DNA of 64,000 nucleotides from Lepidurus packardi (Eukaryota > Arthropoda > Branchiopoda > Notostraca > Triopsidae). How positions within the stretch are numbered: position 1 is the first letter of the stretch; every line of letters starts with the position of its first letter. Both the position numbers and the translations under genes were made by a program. Where the stretch lies: contig JAKZAN010000003.1 of assembly GCA_023053545.1 (NCBI GenBank), positions 281,501 to 345,500 on the forward strand, in the 5' to 3' direction. Shown piece by piece: positions 39,774-50,319 of this stretch. The notes under the pieces were generated by a model. The model had not been told where the DNA came from. It ran no database searches and saw nothing but the letters and a program-made list of their open reading frames with translations.

Positions 39774-42700
39774 GCGATTTGGCCACTGGAGCAAGGTTGG
39801 GGAAAATATTCGCCGTACCCGACAGTGGAGCTTAAGCGACAGTAGCCGGCTTGGACGTCATACACACCTTGGGAATTCACGAGCACAATCTCAAATGTAA
39901 GAGCATAGACGGATTAGTAGCCGCGAATGACCTACCAATGGACGTTATTGGCGAAATAGACTCCATTATTGCCCTAAAAGGAAGGTCAACCACGGAGACA
40001 ATAATCGTGAGCCCACAGCAAAAGGGATTGCTGTTACCATGGACAGCATGCAAAGAGTTGGGAATCCTCCCAGAGCATTTACCAGAACCCATTAAACTCT
40101 GATCAGTCCAAGAAAGCGACAAAGCAGGCATAGACGCTCAGCGGACGATGCTCAAGCAACAGCTGTTGACGGAATTCGACGACGTATTTAGCGAGGAGGG
40201 AAATCTGGTTACGATGAACGGACCGCCAATGAAAATCGAGTTACGGGAAAACGCCACTCCGCATATCGTCAATGGACCACGTCCCATCCCATATGCCCAA
40301 AGAGAAGAGGTGAAGAGGATGCTGGACGAAATGGAGCAGAGCGGCATCATCAGCCCCGTTACCGAACCAAGCGAATGGACGCACCCCCTCGTAGTTGTCC
40401 AAAAACCAAAAGGAGGAATACGTATTTGTGTCGACTTAACAAAGTTGAACGCCTTCGTAAAAAGACCCTTTCACCCAGTGCAGTCGCCAAAAGACGCACT
40501 AGCCAGCGTGTCCATTCGAGACAGCTTTTTCTCGACGGTGGACGCAACCCATGGATATTGGCAAATCCCGCTTGACGAAGCGAGCCAAAAGCTGAGAACA
40601 TTCGTACCCCATGGGGCCGTTACGAATTCCTAAGAGGAACCATGGGTCTAATATCTGCCGGTGATGAATTTTGCCGCCGTACAGATAAAGTATTCCACGG
40701 GATGTTTCACTTGTCAAAAATAGTTGACGACATACTCGTCCACAACGAAACGTTGCAACAGCATGTCGAGAGCGTACGATAGACTCTCCAACGCTGTCGC
40801 GAGGCCGGTATAACACTAAGCAGGAAGAAGTTCGCATTCGCCGAGCCAGAAGTAAAATGGGCCGGTTATGTAGTCAAGAAGGGAGGAATCGCTGCAGATC
40901 CTGCAAAACTGGACGCGATTACCAAGTTCCCTCGGTGTAGCGAATGACCCTTTTGGAAACGTTGGTCTTGGTTAATTTGCACTTTTGGGAGTAGGTGGCG
41001 GATTCTTGGAGAAGGGCAAGGTCGGGTCAATGAAGGACCAACGTTGAAAGAAGCATGTTCGCTAAGAAAGGGGTCGCCAAGTGGTATAAAAAGAGAAGGA
41101 AATGTAAAGGAAAGGGAGTCCAGTTCTGGACAGTGAAGGAAATACAGCGTTTGGAAAAGGCGAACCGCGACACTCGGCCAACAAATATCACCGCCCTCAG
41201 ATCATTTATGGGACTCGTCGAGCAGCTAGCTGACTTCTCACACGAAGTAAGCGCGCTAGCAACGCCGTTACGCCCTCTTCTGAAAGCGTCAAACACGTTC
41301 GAATCGAACCACGACCATGAAGTCGCCTTCCTAGCACTTAAAAAAGCGCTGACAGCTCCACCCGTACTCGCCCCGTATGAACCGACGCTCGAGACAGCAC
41401 TAATGACCGACGCGTCCAGGAAGAATGGCCTTGGATTTGCCTTACTTCAAAAACACGGGAGCCAATGGAAATTGATCCAGTGCGGTTCGCGATTTGGAAC
41501 CGAAGCCAAAAGTCGCTACGCCATGGCAGAACTGGAACTAAGAGCTGTCGAGTGGGCCATGAAGAAGTGTCGATTACACCTTCTTGGCCTATCAAAATTC
41601 ACGCTAATCGAAGACCATCAGGCTTTAGACACCATTTTGGACAAACATACGCTGGACGCCGTAGAAAACCCGCGTTTACAGCGAATGAAGGAGCGAATAT
41701 CGCCATTCGTATTCAAAACGATCTGGAAAAAAGGGAAAAATCACTCCATCCCAGACGCATTAAGCCGTTCACCAGTCGCAGATCCCTCGGCAGAAGACCT
41801 AGAAGAGGATCACAATGCGAGTCAAGCATGCGACGCAACTATGAAAGTACGAGCGATCGAAGCTACAGAGTTGAAGACAGCAATTACCGATCAAATGTTG
41901 GAAAATTTGAAAAAGTTCGCAAAAGACGACCTGGAATATGGCGAAGTAATTAATGCTGTCGAAAATGGATTTCCCAAATCAAACGCGCAAGCTAGTAAAG
42001 CGATAAAACCCTACTGGAATATCCAAATGAATTATCTACTTCGGATGGCCTTGTATTGTTCGGAGCTCGTATCGTCATCCCGAAAGCGGCAAGGAAAGAC
42101 AATTTGGAAAATCTGCACGCTTCACACCAAGGGATAGAGCGATCAAAAAGGCGAGCCCGACAAACCGTATTTTGGCCCGGCATGAACAACAACATCATGA
42201 CTACGGTGCAAAGCTGCGTACCATGTCAAAAGCACCGCTCCTGCTTGCCACCTGAGCCGTTGTCAACCGAACCCACCCCTAAGCGAGCGTTCGAAGTCGC
42301 GACAGACCTCTTTAAAGAAGGATCAAACGCATTTTTGGTATACACCGATAGATTATCGAGTTGGCCAATCGTCGATGTATGGCGCGGACGAGAACCGACA
42401 ACCACGGACGTAGTACGTGCACTTGGAAGAAACTTCGTGGGCTTCGGAGTTCCGCTAAGGTGGCGATCCGACGGTGGCCCACAATTTAAGTCCGCAGAAT
42501 TCGCGGAGTTCTTAACAAATTGGGGAGTAGAGCACAGGATGTGCACCCCATACTACCCTCAGAGCAATGGTCTAGCGGAAGCCGCAGTTAAAGCAATGAA
42601 GTCGCTAGTAAAGAAGACTTCACCCTCAGGCGATTTGAACACAGACTCATTCCGCAGAGGATTGCTTGAATGGAGAGACACTCCGAGAGAACATGGAAGA

Positions 42701-43180
42701 TCCCCAGCACAAATCGTCTTTGGCCGCCCATTGCGTTCCATCATTCCCGCTCACCAGATGGCAGTCGAACCAGAGAATAAAATTGATTTAGGTCGAAGTG
42801 AAATGAAAGCGGAGGAGCTGAAGAGAGCAACTAAAGAGCGGTATGACAAAAGGACCAGAACGTTACCCCCTTTACAACAAGGAGATGCAGTCCGAGTCCA
42901 GAATCATACAACGAAGCGTTGTGACCAAACCGGCCTTATCGTAGACGTAGGGAAACGAAGGGATTACCGTATCCTTTCGCCCACGGGTGCAGAGTACTGG
43001 AGGAACAGAAGATTTCTCCAACTGGACCATATTTCATCGGACGGTGAGCGCATCAGAGGAAATCCCGACGATGGCAGCGACACACCGAATCCTAAAACAC
43101 GAAAAGGAGTCACCTCCAGCGATGCAGTAAAGCGCAGGAGCCCAAGAATTGTCAATGCCCCAAAGAAACTAAATTTATAA
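39774..43180 (+). pseudogene. pol: Gypsy family 2 Pol (PR-RT-RH-IN), broken
   Basis: Protease motif VPDSGA is followed at once by TAA (39833-39835). RT starts near 40148 (GIRICVDLTKLNAFV, TVDATHGYWQIPL), shifts frame near 40605 and shows the catalytic IVDDILVHN near 40725. It is cut by TAG near 40780 and by the insertion at 40936-41172. RNase H follows ([16 protein letters not shown], 41400 on). Integrase begins after a frameshift near 42050: GPQFKS with RSDGG as second catalytic D, NGLAEAAVKAMKSL with the E, ending SPRIVNAPKKLNL at 43180. The 42056-43180 frame is intact. Confidence 0.9.
40936..41172. mobile_element. 237-bp solo LTR (or LTR-like insertion) in Gypsy family 2 RT
   Basis: TGTAGCGAATGACCC ... 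CGCGACA, TG...CA ended, flanked by CTCGG on both sides (40931-40935, 41173-41177). Deleting it and one CTCGG restores [13 protein letters not shown] of RT. Its start resembles the family 1 LTR (TGTAGCGA). Confidence 0.85.
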
Positions 43181-43247
43181 TTAATTTGCTATGTATGTTC
43201 CTAGTAATGTGAAAGCTTCAATCATAATTGGAATTTTAATGGGGGGA

Positions 43248-43342
43248 TGTGGTGAGTTGGTTAACTCATACAGTTATGTAATGCAGTGTAAAGCCACCAG
43301 ATGTAGTGGCGGGACTAATACAGTCAGACCACAAACACAACA
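43248..43342 (+). repeat. 3' LTR of Gypsy family 2
   Basis: 95 bp, preceded by the polypurine-like AATGGGGGGA and followed by the TTATT duplication. Confidence 0.93.
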
Positions 43343-43347
43343 TTATT

Positions 43348-44216
43348 ATACGGTCGTCCGTCAAATACAATTCTGTCAAACGTTACTCTGGATAACCTGC
43401 GCGAAAACGACGACACAGAGCTTCTCCTTATACTCCTGAATCTGAATGGAATCCGTCGCAGACGAATGACCTTCCTCGTTACTTTGGTTCGCAAAATTAT
43501 GACGATTAAAGTCACCCGCAGATCAATTTGGAAATTTCCCGATCGGACACATTTTGGACTGCATAATGAACCGCGTTTGGAGTGACAAGGAATGGAAGGA
43601 GAATTTACGAGTAACGCGTAGAACCTTTAATTACCTCTGCGATCTTTTAAAAGAAAAACTGACCAAGAAAACTGCCACTTTCCGTATTCCTGTTTCTGGC
43701 GAAAAGCGTATGGCCTTGACTTTATGGCGGCTCGGAAATAACGTCGAGTTCCGAACTCTCGGGAGTTTATTTAGCATAGGCAGGACCACCGGATGGCGTG
43801 CTTTTCACGAAACTTGCAATTGTATAGTTGTTCTTTTGGGAAACTCTATTATCAAGATCCCTGACGGCCCTAAGCTCGAAGAAAGTGTTTCAAGTTTCCA
43901 ACCAAAAAATATGCCTCAATGCGTTGGAGCAATAGACGGGACCCACATCCCTATACTGGCTCCCAGTGAATTCAAGAGCGACTATTACTGTGTAAGGAAA
44001 GGGGGCTATACAGTTGTTCTTCAAGCTGTCGTCGATTTTGAAGGACGGTTCATTAATATTAACGTTGGCTGGCCTGGCTCCGTTCACGATGCTAGGATCT
44101 TCGCGAACAGTAAGCTTTATCTGCTTGGCCAGCAGAAAAACCTATTCCCACATCACACCAAAAGGATCCATGGTGTAAACGTTCCATATTATATAATTGG
44201 AGATGCAAGCCAATAA
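43348..44216 (+). pseudogene. Harbinger DDE transposase, 5' frameshifted and 3' truncated
   Basis: From 43554 the frame shows VWSDKEWKENLRVTRRTF, then LTLWRLGNNVEFRTL (helix-turn-helix-like region), then the DDE core: first D in CVGAIDGTHIPI (about 43935), and WPGSVHDARIF with the second D (about 44090). The third acidic residue, expected about 40 residues later, is missing because the frame stops at 44214-44216 after YYIIGDASQ. The 43350-43550 stretch encodes related upstream residues in another frame. Harbinger transposases cut and join DNA with TTA/TWA targets, matching the left end of the element. A separate Myb-like second protein was not seen. Confidence 0.85.
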
Positions 44217-44250
44217 TTGGAGATGAAACCAAGTTTCATGGTTGAACCCC

Positions 44251-44616
44251 AACAGCGAGAAAGCTTATGGCTCCCTCCTCCTCACCTGCCGTTCCCCTGA
44301 AGACAAATCCACGTTGCTGAGAGTGGGCTCGCTTTACGCCTTCAACCGGTTAGCGCAAGTAGAAGACAAACGGTTTCCCACAGTTCTGCAATGTTTCAAC
44401 TGCCAAGCATACGACCACTTGGCTGCCACTTGCCGCTCGACAACACCGACCTGCGCAAAGTGTGCGGAAAAGCACGATTCAAGATCATGCAGTAGCAATG
44501 CGAAGAAATGTGCGAACTGTAAAGGCGATCACTGCGCCTTTGACAACACCTGCCCGGTCCGGAAAGATGAGACGAAGAAGGCAGAACGAACCAAAGAACT
44601 GGTTAACAAGAAATGA
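44251..44616 (+). pseudogene. LINE ORF1 C-terminal part (Gag-like, three zinc knuckles)
   Basis: Three successive cysteine motifs, CFNCQAYDHLAATC, CAKCAEKHDSRSC and CANCKGDHCAFDNTC, followed by a basic tail (RKDETKKAERTKELVNKK). This triple-knuckle arrangement is typical of ORF1 proteins of Jockey, R1 and I elements, which bind element RNA. The N-terminus is missing. Confidence 0.8.
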
Positions 44617-44699
44617 TCGTGGGCACGGGGCTGCTAATACATAACGTCAGGAAAAGTTTTTATCAAGTACAAGAAACGGCTCGCATAGCGGAGGCACAA

Positions 44700-45550
44700 A
44701 TATCGACACAATTGCCATTCTTGAACCACCTAAAAACCTCCAGGCTTCCAAGATTCTGGGATTCGACGTTTCAAGACTAGTTCGAGAGTACGAAGGAATA
44801 GTACTTCTACACAAAGCGGGCAGCCGAGTACATATTATGGAGATCACTGAACTTTACGCAGTATTGAAACTTGCTCCCCCAAGCGGTGCGCCGATAGCTA
44901 TCGTAGTAATCTACCGACGCCACACTGACGACATGGCAACACTCCTGGAGGAAGTCTTGAGAAGAAGTCAGCGAATTGGCTCCAGTTACTTAATAACGGG
45001 AGATTTCAATGCCCACCACTGGTTGTGGGAAGCAAAAACTCCAGACTTGGCGGGATGTCAACTAAACGACTGGGTGACGGATAACAACATACAGCTACTA
45101 AACAACTGGAACCTTCCCACCTTCAGAAACGAAAGAGGGCATTCCTCCACAATTGACCTCACGTGGACCTCAGTCCAGTTAGCAACTCAAGTGCAGTGGA
45201 GCCTCCTTGACGACGAAAACTTCTACAATGAATCAGATCATGAAGCTATCCTGCTGTCCTTTGTGGGAATTAGCCGCGGTGCCCCTACGCTGAAGTGGTC
45301 CTACAGTAAAGCAAACTGTTATATACTTCGGAAAGACATCGCAACGGAACTAACGGAGTCTCCCCATATGTTTGCAGACCTATTGGGCGCAGAAGCCATC
45401 GATGCTGCCACAGAGAAGTTGACTTCCGCGATCCAACGAGCAATGGTAACCCACATACCCAGAAAATGCGGAAAAGCCAGAGCAAACCCATGGTGGAACA
45501 GAGAGCTGAATGACCTTCGTAACCAAGCGGCCAAAGCACTCCGGAGTTAA
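44700..45550 (+). pseudogene. LINE ORF2 endonuclease domain (APE type), partial
   Basis: From 44837: IAIVVIYRRHTDD, then the conserved YLITGDFNAHHWLW, then GHSSTIDLTW and NESDHEAILLSF, which are the catalytic D/N and D-H motifs of AP-endonuclease-like LINE nucleases. The N-terminal catalytic E region is not clearly present. The frame runs into the RT with a shift near 45545. Confidence 0.82.
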
Positions 45551-46940
45551 CGCCAATTTGGAGGACGGAGACTGGAAGAAGTCTGGAGAAGCAGCCGGTG
45601 TCGACGACATCCAATCAACTGTCCCCAAAGCAGTATGGCGGGTCATTGATATACCGGTACTGAACATCTTCAACGCATCTCTCTCCCTCGGGTATTTTCC
45701 AAAGTCATGGAAAACGGAAAAAGTTCTCCCTCTTCCAAAACCCGGAAAACCGGACCACCATTCGATAAAGAGCTTCCGCCCAATTGCGCTGCTCCCCATC
45801 CTGGGTAAACTGCTGGAGAAAGCTGTCGCAAGAAAATTTCAAGCTTATCTAGAAGAGCACCATATCCTATCCGACTCGCAATGGGGTTTTAGACCAGGGA
45901 GATCCACGACGGATGCCCTGTTATGCCTCAGCAACGTTCGATAACATCGATCACGTCAAACTGGTGGAAGTACTACGTAAAATAAAAATCCCATCAAAAC
46001 TGTTAGAATGGACCAGAAGTTTTCTCTAAGATCAACCAGCGTTTGTGGCACACGGGTCCGACAGGAGTGACACATATCACATCCGAAAAGGAGTAACTCA
46101 AGGGTCCCCTCTATCCCCAGTCCTCTTCCTCACCTATATCGACGGCTCGCTTAGCGTCATAAAGCGAAAGAGCATTGGATCCAAGCTTTTTGCCGACGAT
46201 CTGCTCCTTGACACCTCAGGATCATCAAGCGAAAAGAATGTGGAGTTTCTCGCTAAGAACCTGTCTGCCCTTGAAAAATGGGGGAAAAAACTACGGTTGG
46301 AGTTCTCCAAGGAAAAAACGGAGTAATCCACTTTACGCGTAAACGAACTCCGGAAGATGCCCCCCTAGTCTGGGGTACATTGGTAATCCAACCGAAAGAG
46401 ACCGTTCGGTACCTCGGGTTGACGTACGATTCGAAGTTGTCATGGAAAGCACACGTAGCCCGTGTGGCGACCCAAAGCTTCCTAATCACTCAAAGAATTA
46501 GGAAACTGTCACAAGTCTCAAAGTCCATCTACTGCTCCCAACTTCGAACGCTTTTCCAAGCCACGGTCGTGTCAAAAATGCGATATGGTTACCCGGCCTG
46601 GTGCAACGCCTCGAGCGCCTGTCTTCGACCCCTGAAGCAAGCATACAAACAAGGTCTGCTAACAGTAACTGGCACCTTAAGGACAACTCCAACTATTGCT
46701 CTTGAAGTTGAGACAGGCTTACTAGCCTTGGACCTTCTCCTGGAATCCGTGTTGCTACGACATTTCGGTTCCAGAAATTGGAATTGTTGGCCTACCACAC
46801 CAATCCAACCAAAGCACAAGTCATATACTTCGTGCCCATAGAGATCACGTCAGCTCCTGTCCATTACATAGACCCGAAAGCCAAGCCGAAGCCCTCCACT
46901 GGATCAAAGAAGCGACGATGAAGAAGTGGTTAAGCAGATT
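45551..46940 (+). pseudogene. LINE ORF2 reverse transcriptase, broken
   Basis: RT motifs across several frames: LPKPGKPDHHSIKSFRPI then SQWGFRPGRSTTDALL (45880-45930), a stop at 45942 and loss of the motif A region, then VTQGSPLSPVLFLTYID and the catalytic KLFADDLLLD near 46185. A stop at 46324 and a further frame continue to VSKMRYGYPAWCNASSA. It lacks the C-terminal part of a full LINE. Confidence 0.85.
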
Positions 46941-46984
46941 GGAAGAAGTAGAGAGACCCCTAAAGGGGGCTCTCTACTTCTTCC
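46941..46984. repeat. 44-base fold-back palindrome at the LINE/28S junction
   Basis: GGAAGAAGTAGAGAGACCCC, then TAAA, then the reverse complement with one mismatch: 20-base arms and a 4-base loop. It ends two bases before 28S resumes. Confidence 0.93.
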
Positions 46985-46985
46985 C

Positions 46986-47307
46986 ATTATACCTGAAGGC
47001 CTCTGAAGGTAGAATCGATGCTGGAGGAAGGCAACGATACGACGCGATACGGCTGCCGGGTGGCGTCATGGTGACCCTCTCAAAGCCAAGGCAGCGAGAA
47101 GGTGCACGTGAGCCACAATCAGTCCTGTGCCGGGGCTGCAGAGGGGAGTGGCCACGGCGGCAAGTTTGATGACTAATTAGTCTTGGAGGTCGTAGGCCAA
47201 ATCATCTGTAGACGACTTGGGTGCCGGCCGGGGTACTGTACACGGTAGAGCAGTCATTCACACTGCGATCTTTTGAGACTCAGCCTCTGACCGGAAGATT
47301 TGTTTTG
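46986..47307 (+). rRNA. 28S rRNA 3' end (right unit)
   Basis: Resumes at ATTATACCTGAAGGCC, equivalent to 25047 in the left unit, and runs to GACTCAGCCTCTGACC. Compared with the left copy it has scattered substitutions. Together with 37857-38102 it shows that about 604 bases of 28S, including the sarcin-ricin loop, are absent from this unit. Confidence 0.93.
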
Positions 47308-47759
47308 CTGGCTAAGCAAGTCTTCTACCGGGATGCAGAGGTACACCTTGGCGGTACCCAGTAAAGAAATCAAACGGCGGTGACGAACCTACCTTTGGAC
47401 TGGCCCCCCAACAGCGATTGCTGTGGGGTCTGATTTCCCATAGCTAAAAAGGCTTGTGGAACGGCACATAAACTTTTCAGTTTCGTGGGGGATAAAAGTG
47501 TTTTTGAAAGAGCAGCGGCGTGTGGCGATTGCGAGGGGGTGATAGGCGGTGCTGTCTATTGCTAAGCCTTGGTCTGTCGTCGCTCAAAACTGTTGCGATG
47601 AAACCTTTTGTCTTCCGATGTCGTTCCCAGTCTATTCGAAAAACGCATGGGTTTTAAAGAAGCAGAATAATTGGAAGGCCGCTGAGTCTGTTTTGGTTTT
47701 CTTTTATTTGACGGTAAAGACCATGATGAGTGACGGAGCCTTGTGCGAGATATACAGTG
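47308..47759. other. Start of rDNA intergenic spacer (right unit)
   Basis: Aligns with 25371-25822 with small indels and ends at TACAGTG, where BEL gag sequence begins. No gene. Confidence 0.85.
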
Positions 47760-48396
47760 GACTGAAATCTTCGCAAAGAAAGCAGCCTTCACCTGTGGAA
47801 ACGATTGGCATCCAAGAATTATTTGTTGCTGAAAGTAGAGCTTCGACACCTCAAGAAGATAGGTTCGAGACGGCTTCTACAATCAGCCGAAGAAGCAAGA
47901 ACCACATACGGAAGCCAAAAATGAACATGGAAAAGTTCGATGGATCGGACATAATGGATTGGCCTGAATTTTGGGATTCGTTTGCCTCAGCTGTTGACGA
48001 TGACGAAGACCTAGCAGACTCGGAGAAACTTTACTACCTAAAATCCTGCGTGGAGGGAGAAGCCTTGAAGACCGTAAAGGGCATGAAAACAACTGACGCC
48101 AATTACGCACTGACCAAAGACCTCCTAATAGATCGCTATGGTAACGACGAAGTAATCTCCAGTCAACATGTAGGTGAGCTTTTGAAAATTAGACCCGTTA
48201 GAGAAGGCAACACAAACGATTTAAGGATGCTGTATGAAGCTTTGGAGTTTCATATTCGAGCACTCAACAACTTGGGCAAGAAATCTGATTCGCTAGTAAC
48301 TATGTTGATGCCATTGGTGTTATCGCTTCTCCCGGACGAAATGAACGACACCTGGAATAGAGGCTCCGGAAAGCCCAAAGATGTCTCATTGCACAC
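47760..48396 (+). pseudogene. gag: Older BEL/Pao element: Gag, left part
   Basis: A BEL-type Gag (DUF1759-like) domain: MEKFDGSDIMDWPEFWDSF, LYYLKSCVEGEALKTVKG and YALTKDLLIDRYGNDEVI, with SLLPDEMNDTWNR later. The N-terminus is fused to rDNA spacer without an LTR, so the element is 5' truncated. The frame is open up to DVSLHT, where a younger BEL element is inserted. It continues at 54126. Confidence 0.88.
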
Positions 48397-48535
48397 TGTT
48401 CCGGATGAAAGTATCCGGAAGGTTTGCCAACGCTGGCTTATCCCGTGGGACATTGCGACCTCGACCGCTGACTATTAACCCTTTTAGGAATTTGACGTTT
48501 GCTTACGCCTTCGACGTTTTTTCTACGAATCGACA
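48397..48535 (+). repeat. Truncated 5' LTR of BEL 1
   Basis: 139 bases identical to 53809-53947 by eye, then an abrupt change to inverted gag sequence. Confidence 0.9.
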
Positions 48536-49358
48536 ATGGGCGGACGAACCTTTCTGACGTGACTTTTTTTTCTAGCCAGGAGTCGAAATCCAGTAAGTTC
48601 GGAGATCGAGGCTGCAGTCTCTCCATTTCTTCTCCCCAACGGCTCCTCAGGGTGGCTGGAAGTTTAAGTACGAGCTGTTCAATTAGGGTACTGGACATCA
48701 ATTCGTGATCATGCTGGCAGGAACGAAGGGTGACTACCACGCTGTGAAGCTCCTCAGAAAACTCTTCCAGCTCTTCAAAGCTATTTTCCTTTACATGGGG
48801 AAAGTTGAGTACAGCTTGTACACAAGCTCTGGCGACCATGTGGGGGTGCCCATACTTACGGTGTAACTTCTCTAGGGCCTTTCGATACAGTGTCGGATTG
48901 TTCAAAACGCCCGCGACACCCTTTCGGACATTCGGTGCTAGTAATTCACGGAGAATTGCCAGGCGTTGATCGTCGCTTTCGATCACATTATGTACCAGTG
49001 ATCTGAATGCAGCTATGAACATTGGCCAATCCTTTGGGTTCCCAGAGAAGTGCTTCATTTGGACCTTATGGATTTGCGCCTGGGATTGTTGCTGCGTCTG
49101 CTGTTGAACTTGGGTTTGTTGTGACTGCTCGCATGGCTTGTAGCAGGGTGGCTGGCAAAGTTTATAACAGGGCTCGTAACAGGGCACATAGCAGGGCGTT
49201 GGACAAGGCTTTTGTGCTTGGTCCTGACTTTGTGTCTGGGCCTGGCTTTGGTGCTGAAATTGCGATTGCTCCTGGTATTGTTCGTTGGCTAACGGAAGCG
49301 AAAGGCATCTTTCAACACAGGCCACTACGGCCAGGAGAAGAACGGCTTTGGATACCAT
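48536..49358 (-). CDS. Inverted chimeric ORF: signal peptide + Cys-Pro/Gln-rich repeat + BEL Gag (DUF1759-like) domain
   Basis: Minus-strand ATG at 49356-49358 in a good context (ACCATGG). The first ~22 residues (MVSKAVLLLAVVACVERCLS) form a classic signal peptide with predicted cleavage near SLPLA. Then come Q/S-rich segments and a Cys-Pro repeat (CPTPCYVPCYEPCYKLC then PPCYKPC, residues about 49-73). From residue ~95 it is a Gag domain (MKHFSGNPKDWPMFIAAF ... RYGHPHMVARACVQ-like pattern, actually KYGHPHMVARACVQ ... LLDFDSWLEKK), very like BEL 2 (QSFTGNPKDWPMFI). The frame is uninterrupted. It runs on into antisense LTR sequence to 48438. A secreted Gag is not a normal BEL design, so this may be a captured exon, a domesticated gene or a rearrangement. 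Confidence 0.6.
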
Positions 49359-49424
49359 GGTCTCTCTCGCAAGATGTATTCCAGCTCAGTAGCTTGTCTT
49401 CTAACTAACAAGAAGCAACTTTTC

Positions 49425-50319
49425 TGAGTGGTATACGTCCTTAAAGGACCCTTGGACGAAACCGAAGCATGGCGCCTATAAACCGAACAAGCAGGATAAG
49501 ACGTTAAAGTCCTTTAATATCCTCGCCACCGGCCAAGAAGCTCAACCCGACTGTCTTTTCTGCGAGAAACCAAGACATGGCATTACCGACTGCAGGTCCT
49601 TTGCAGCGTTAACCATCGAGGAGCGAGCCAATCAAGCCAGGAATAGAGGCCTTTGCTTTCGCTGCATGGGGCAGAGCCATCGGGCTAAGGAATGTTCCTT
49701 GGATGCCGTTTGCACTGAAGCTGGCTGTAAGGCAAAACATCATCCGTTACTTCATGGCGCACCTAGGATTTTCCCTAAGGGCGGATCGAAACCAGAAGCA
49801 AAGCCCCCAGCCAACCCGGACCATGACCCTCCCGCGGTCAACAGGTTGAATCAGAATAAGACCGAAAGTTCCGTCCGAGACTCGAAGCATCGTAAAGTAA
49901 CACTTCTGTGTGTTGTACCGATTCAACTCCGGGCCAACCACAAAACTGTGAATACGTTTGCTCTCCTAGATCCCGGGACCGAGGTGACGTTAATTCGAGA
50001 AGACATGGCACGCAAGCTCAGCCTCGACGGTCCGTTGGAGGAAACTGAGTTCAGTACCTACAAAGGTCGCGAACCGAAGACGCTGACCCGAACAGTCAAC
50101 TTTCACATCGCGTCAATCGATGGCAAAAATGTGTTCGAAGCCGAAGAAGCCACGGCGGTCCCGAATTTGGTAGCTTCATGTCGCACTCGGAACTTACCAT
50201 ATTTACGCAAAACGTGGCCACATCTGAGAAACGTTCCTTTAGACGAAGCAAAACCGGGAGAAGTGACCGTCCTAATTGGCGAAGACATACCCGAAGCCCA
50301 TGACTACGAGCGACATTAG
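49425..50319 (+). pseudogene. BEL 1 Gag C-terminus and protease
   Basis: Knuckle-like motifs CLFCEKPRHGITDC and CFRCMGQSHRAKEC, then CTEAGCKAKHHPLLH, typical of BEL Gag. The retropepsin-like (DUF1758) part follows with ALLDPGTEVTLI at 49961-49995. The canonical D-S/T-G triad reads D-P-G, which would be inactive. The frame stops at 50317-50319 after VLIGEDIPEAHDYERH, and the polyprotein continues in another frame. Confidence 0.85.

Larger units (their letters stand above)
38458..43342 (+). mobile_element. Gypsy LTR retrotransposon, family 2 (non-functional)
   Basis: Two 95-bp LTRs differ at one base and are flanked by a 5-bp duplication TTATT (38453-38457 and 43343-43347). Order is primer site, gag, protease, RT, RNase H, integrase. 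Frameshifts, a stop in protease, a stop near 40780 and a solo LTR inside RT disable it. The near-identical LTRs suggest a recent insertion. Confidence 0.92.
38103..44216 (+). mobile_element. PIF/Harbinger DNA transposon, 3' truncated, split by a Gypsy element
   Basis: The left end GGGTGTGTTTCCACTGC follows TTA, the usual 3-bp Harbinger target site. A 13-base motif GTTTCCACTGCTA recurs at 38109 and 38171, as expected for transposase binding sites. A Gypsy element occupies 38458-43342. The remainder carries a Harbinger DDE transposase. No right terminal repeat was found: the element stops near 44216 where LINE sequence begins. Confidence 0.8.
44217..46985 (+). mobile_element. LINE (Jockey/R1/I-group non-LTR element), 5' truncated and degenerate
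   Basis: Contains the last part of an ORF1 with three CCHC knuckles, an APE-type endonuclease and a reverse transcriptase, all on the plus strand. The left side abuts the Harbinger remnant. The right side abuts 28S at 46986 directly after a 44-base palindrome, with no poly-A tail seen. The clade is from domain style only. Confidence 0.75.

Noticed and set aside
49022-49408. Plus-strand frame opposite the signal-peptide/Gag chimera
   Set aside because: The minus-strand frame has a coherent signal peptide and Gag domain; the plus frame is its shadow.
48397-49425. Simple inversion of the BEL 1 5' region
   Set aside because: A plain inversion should bring the rest of the 5' LTR next to 49425, but the sequence upstream of the inverted ATG does not resemble the 3' LTR. 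The rearrangement is more complex or the piece has another origin.
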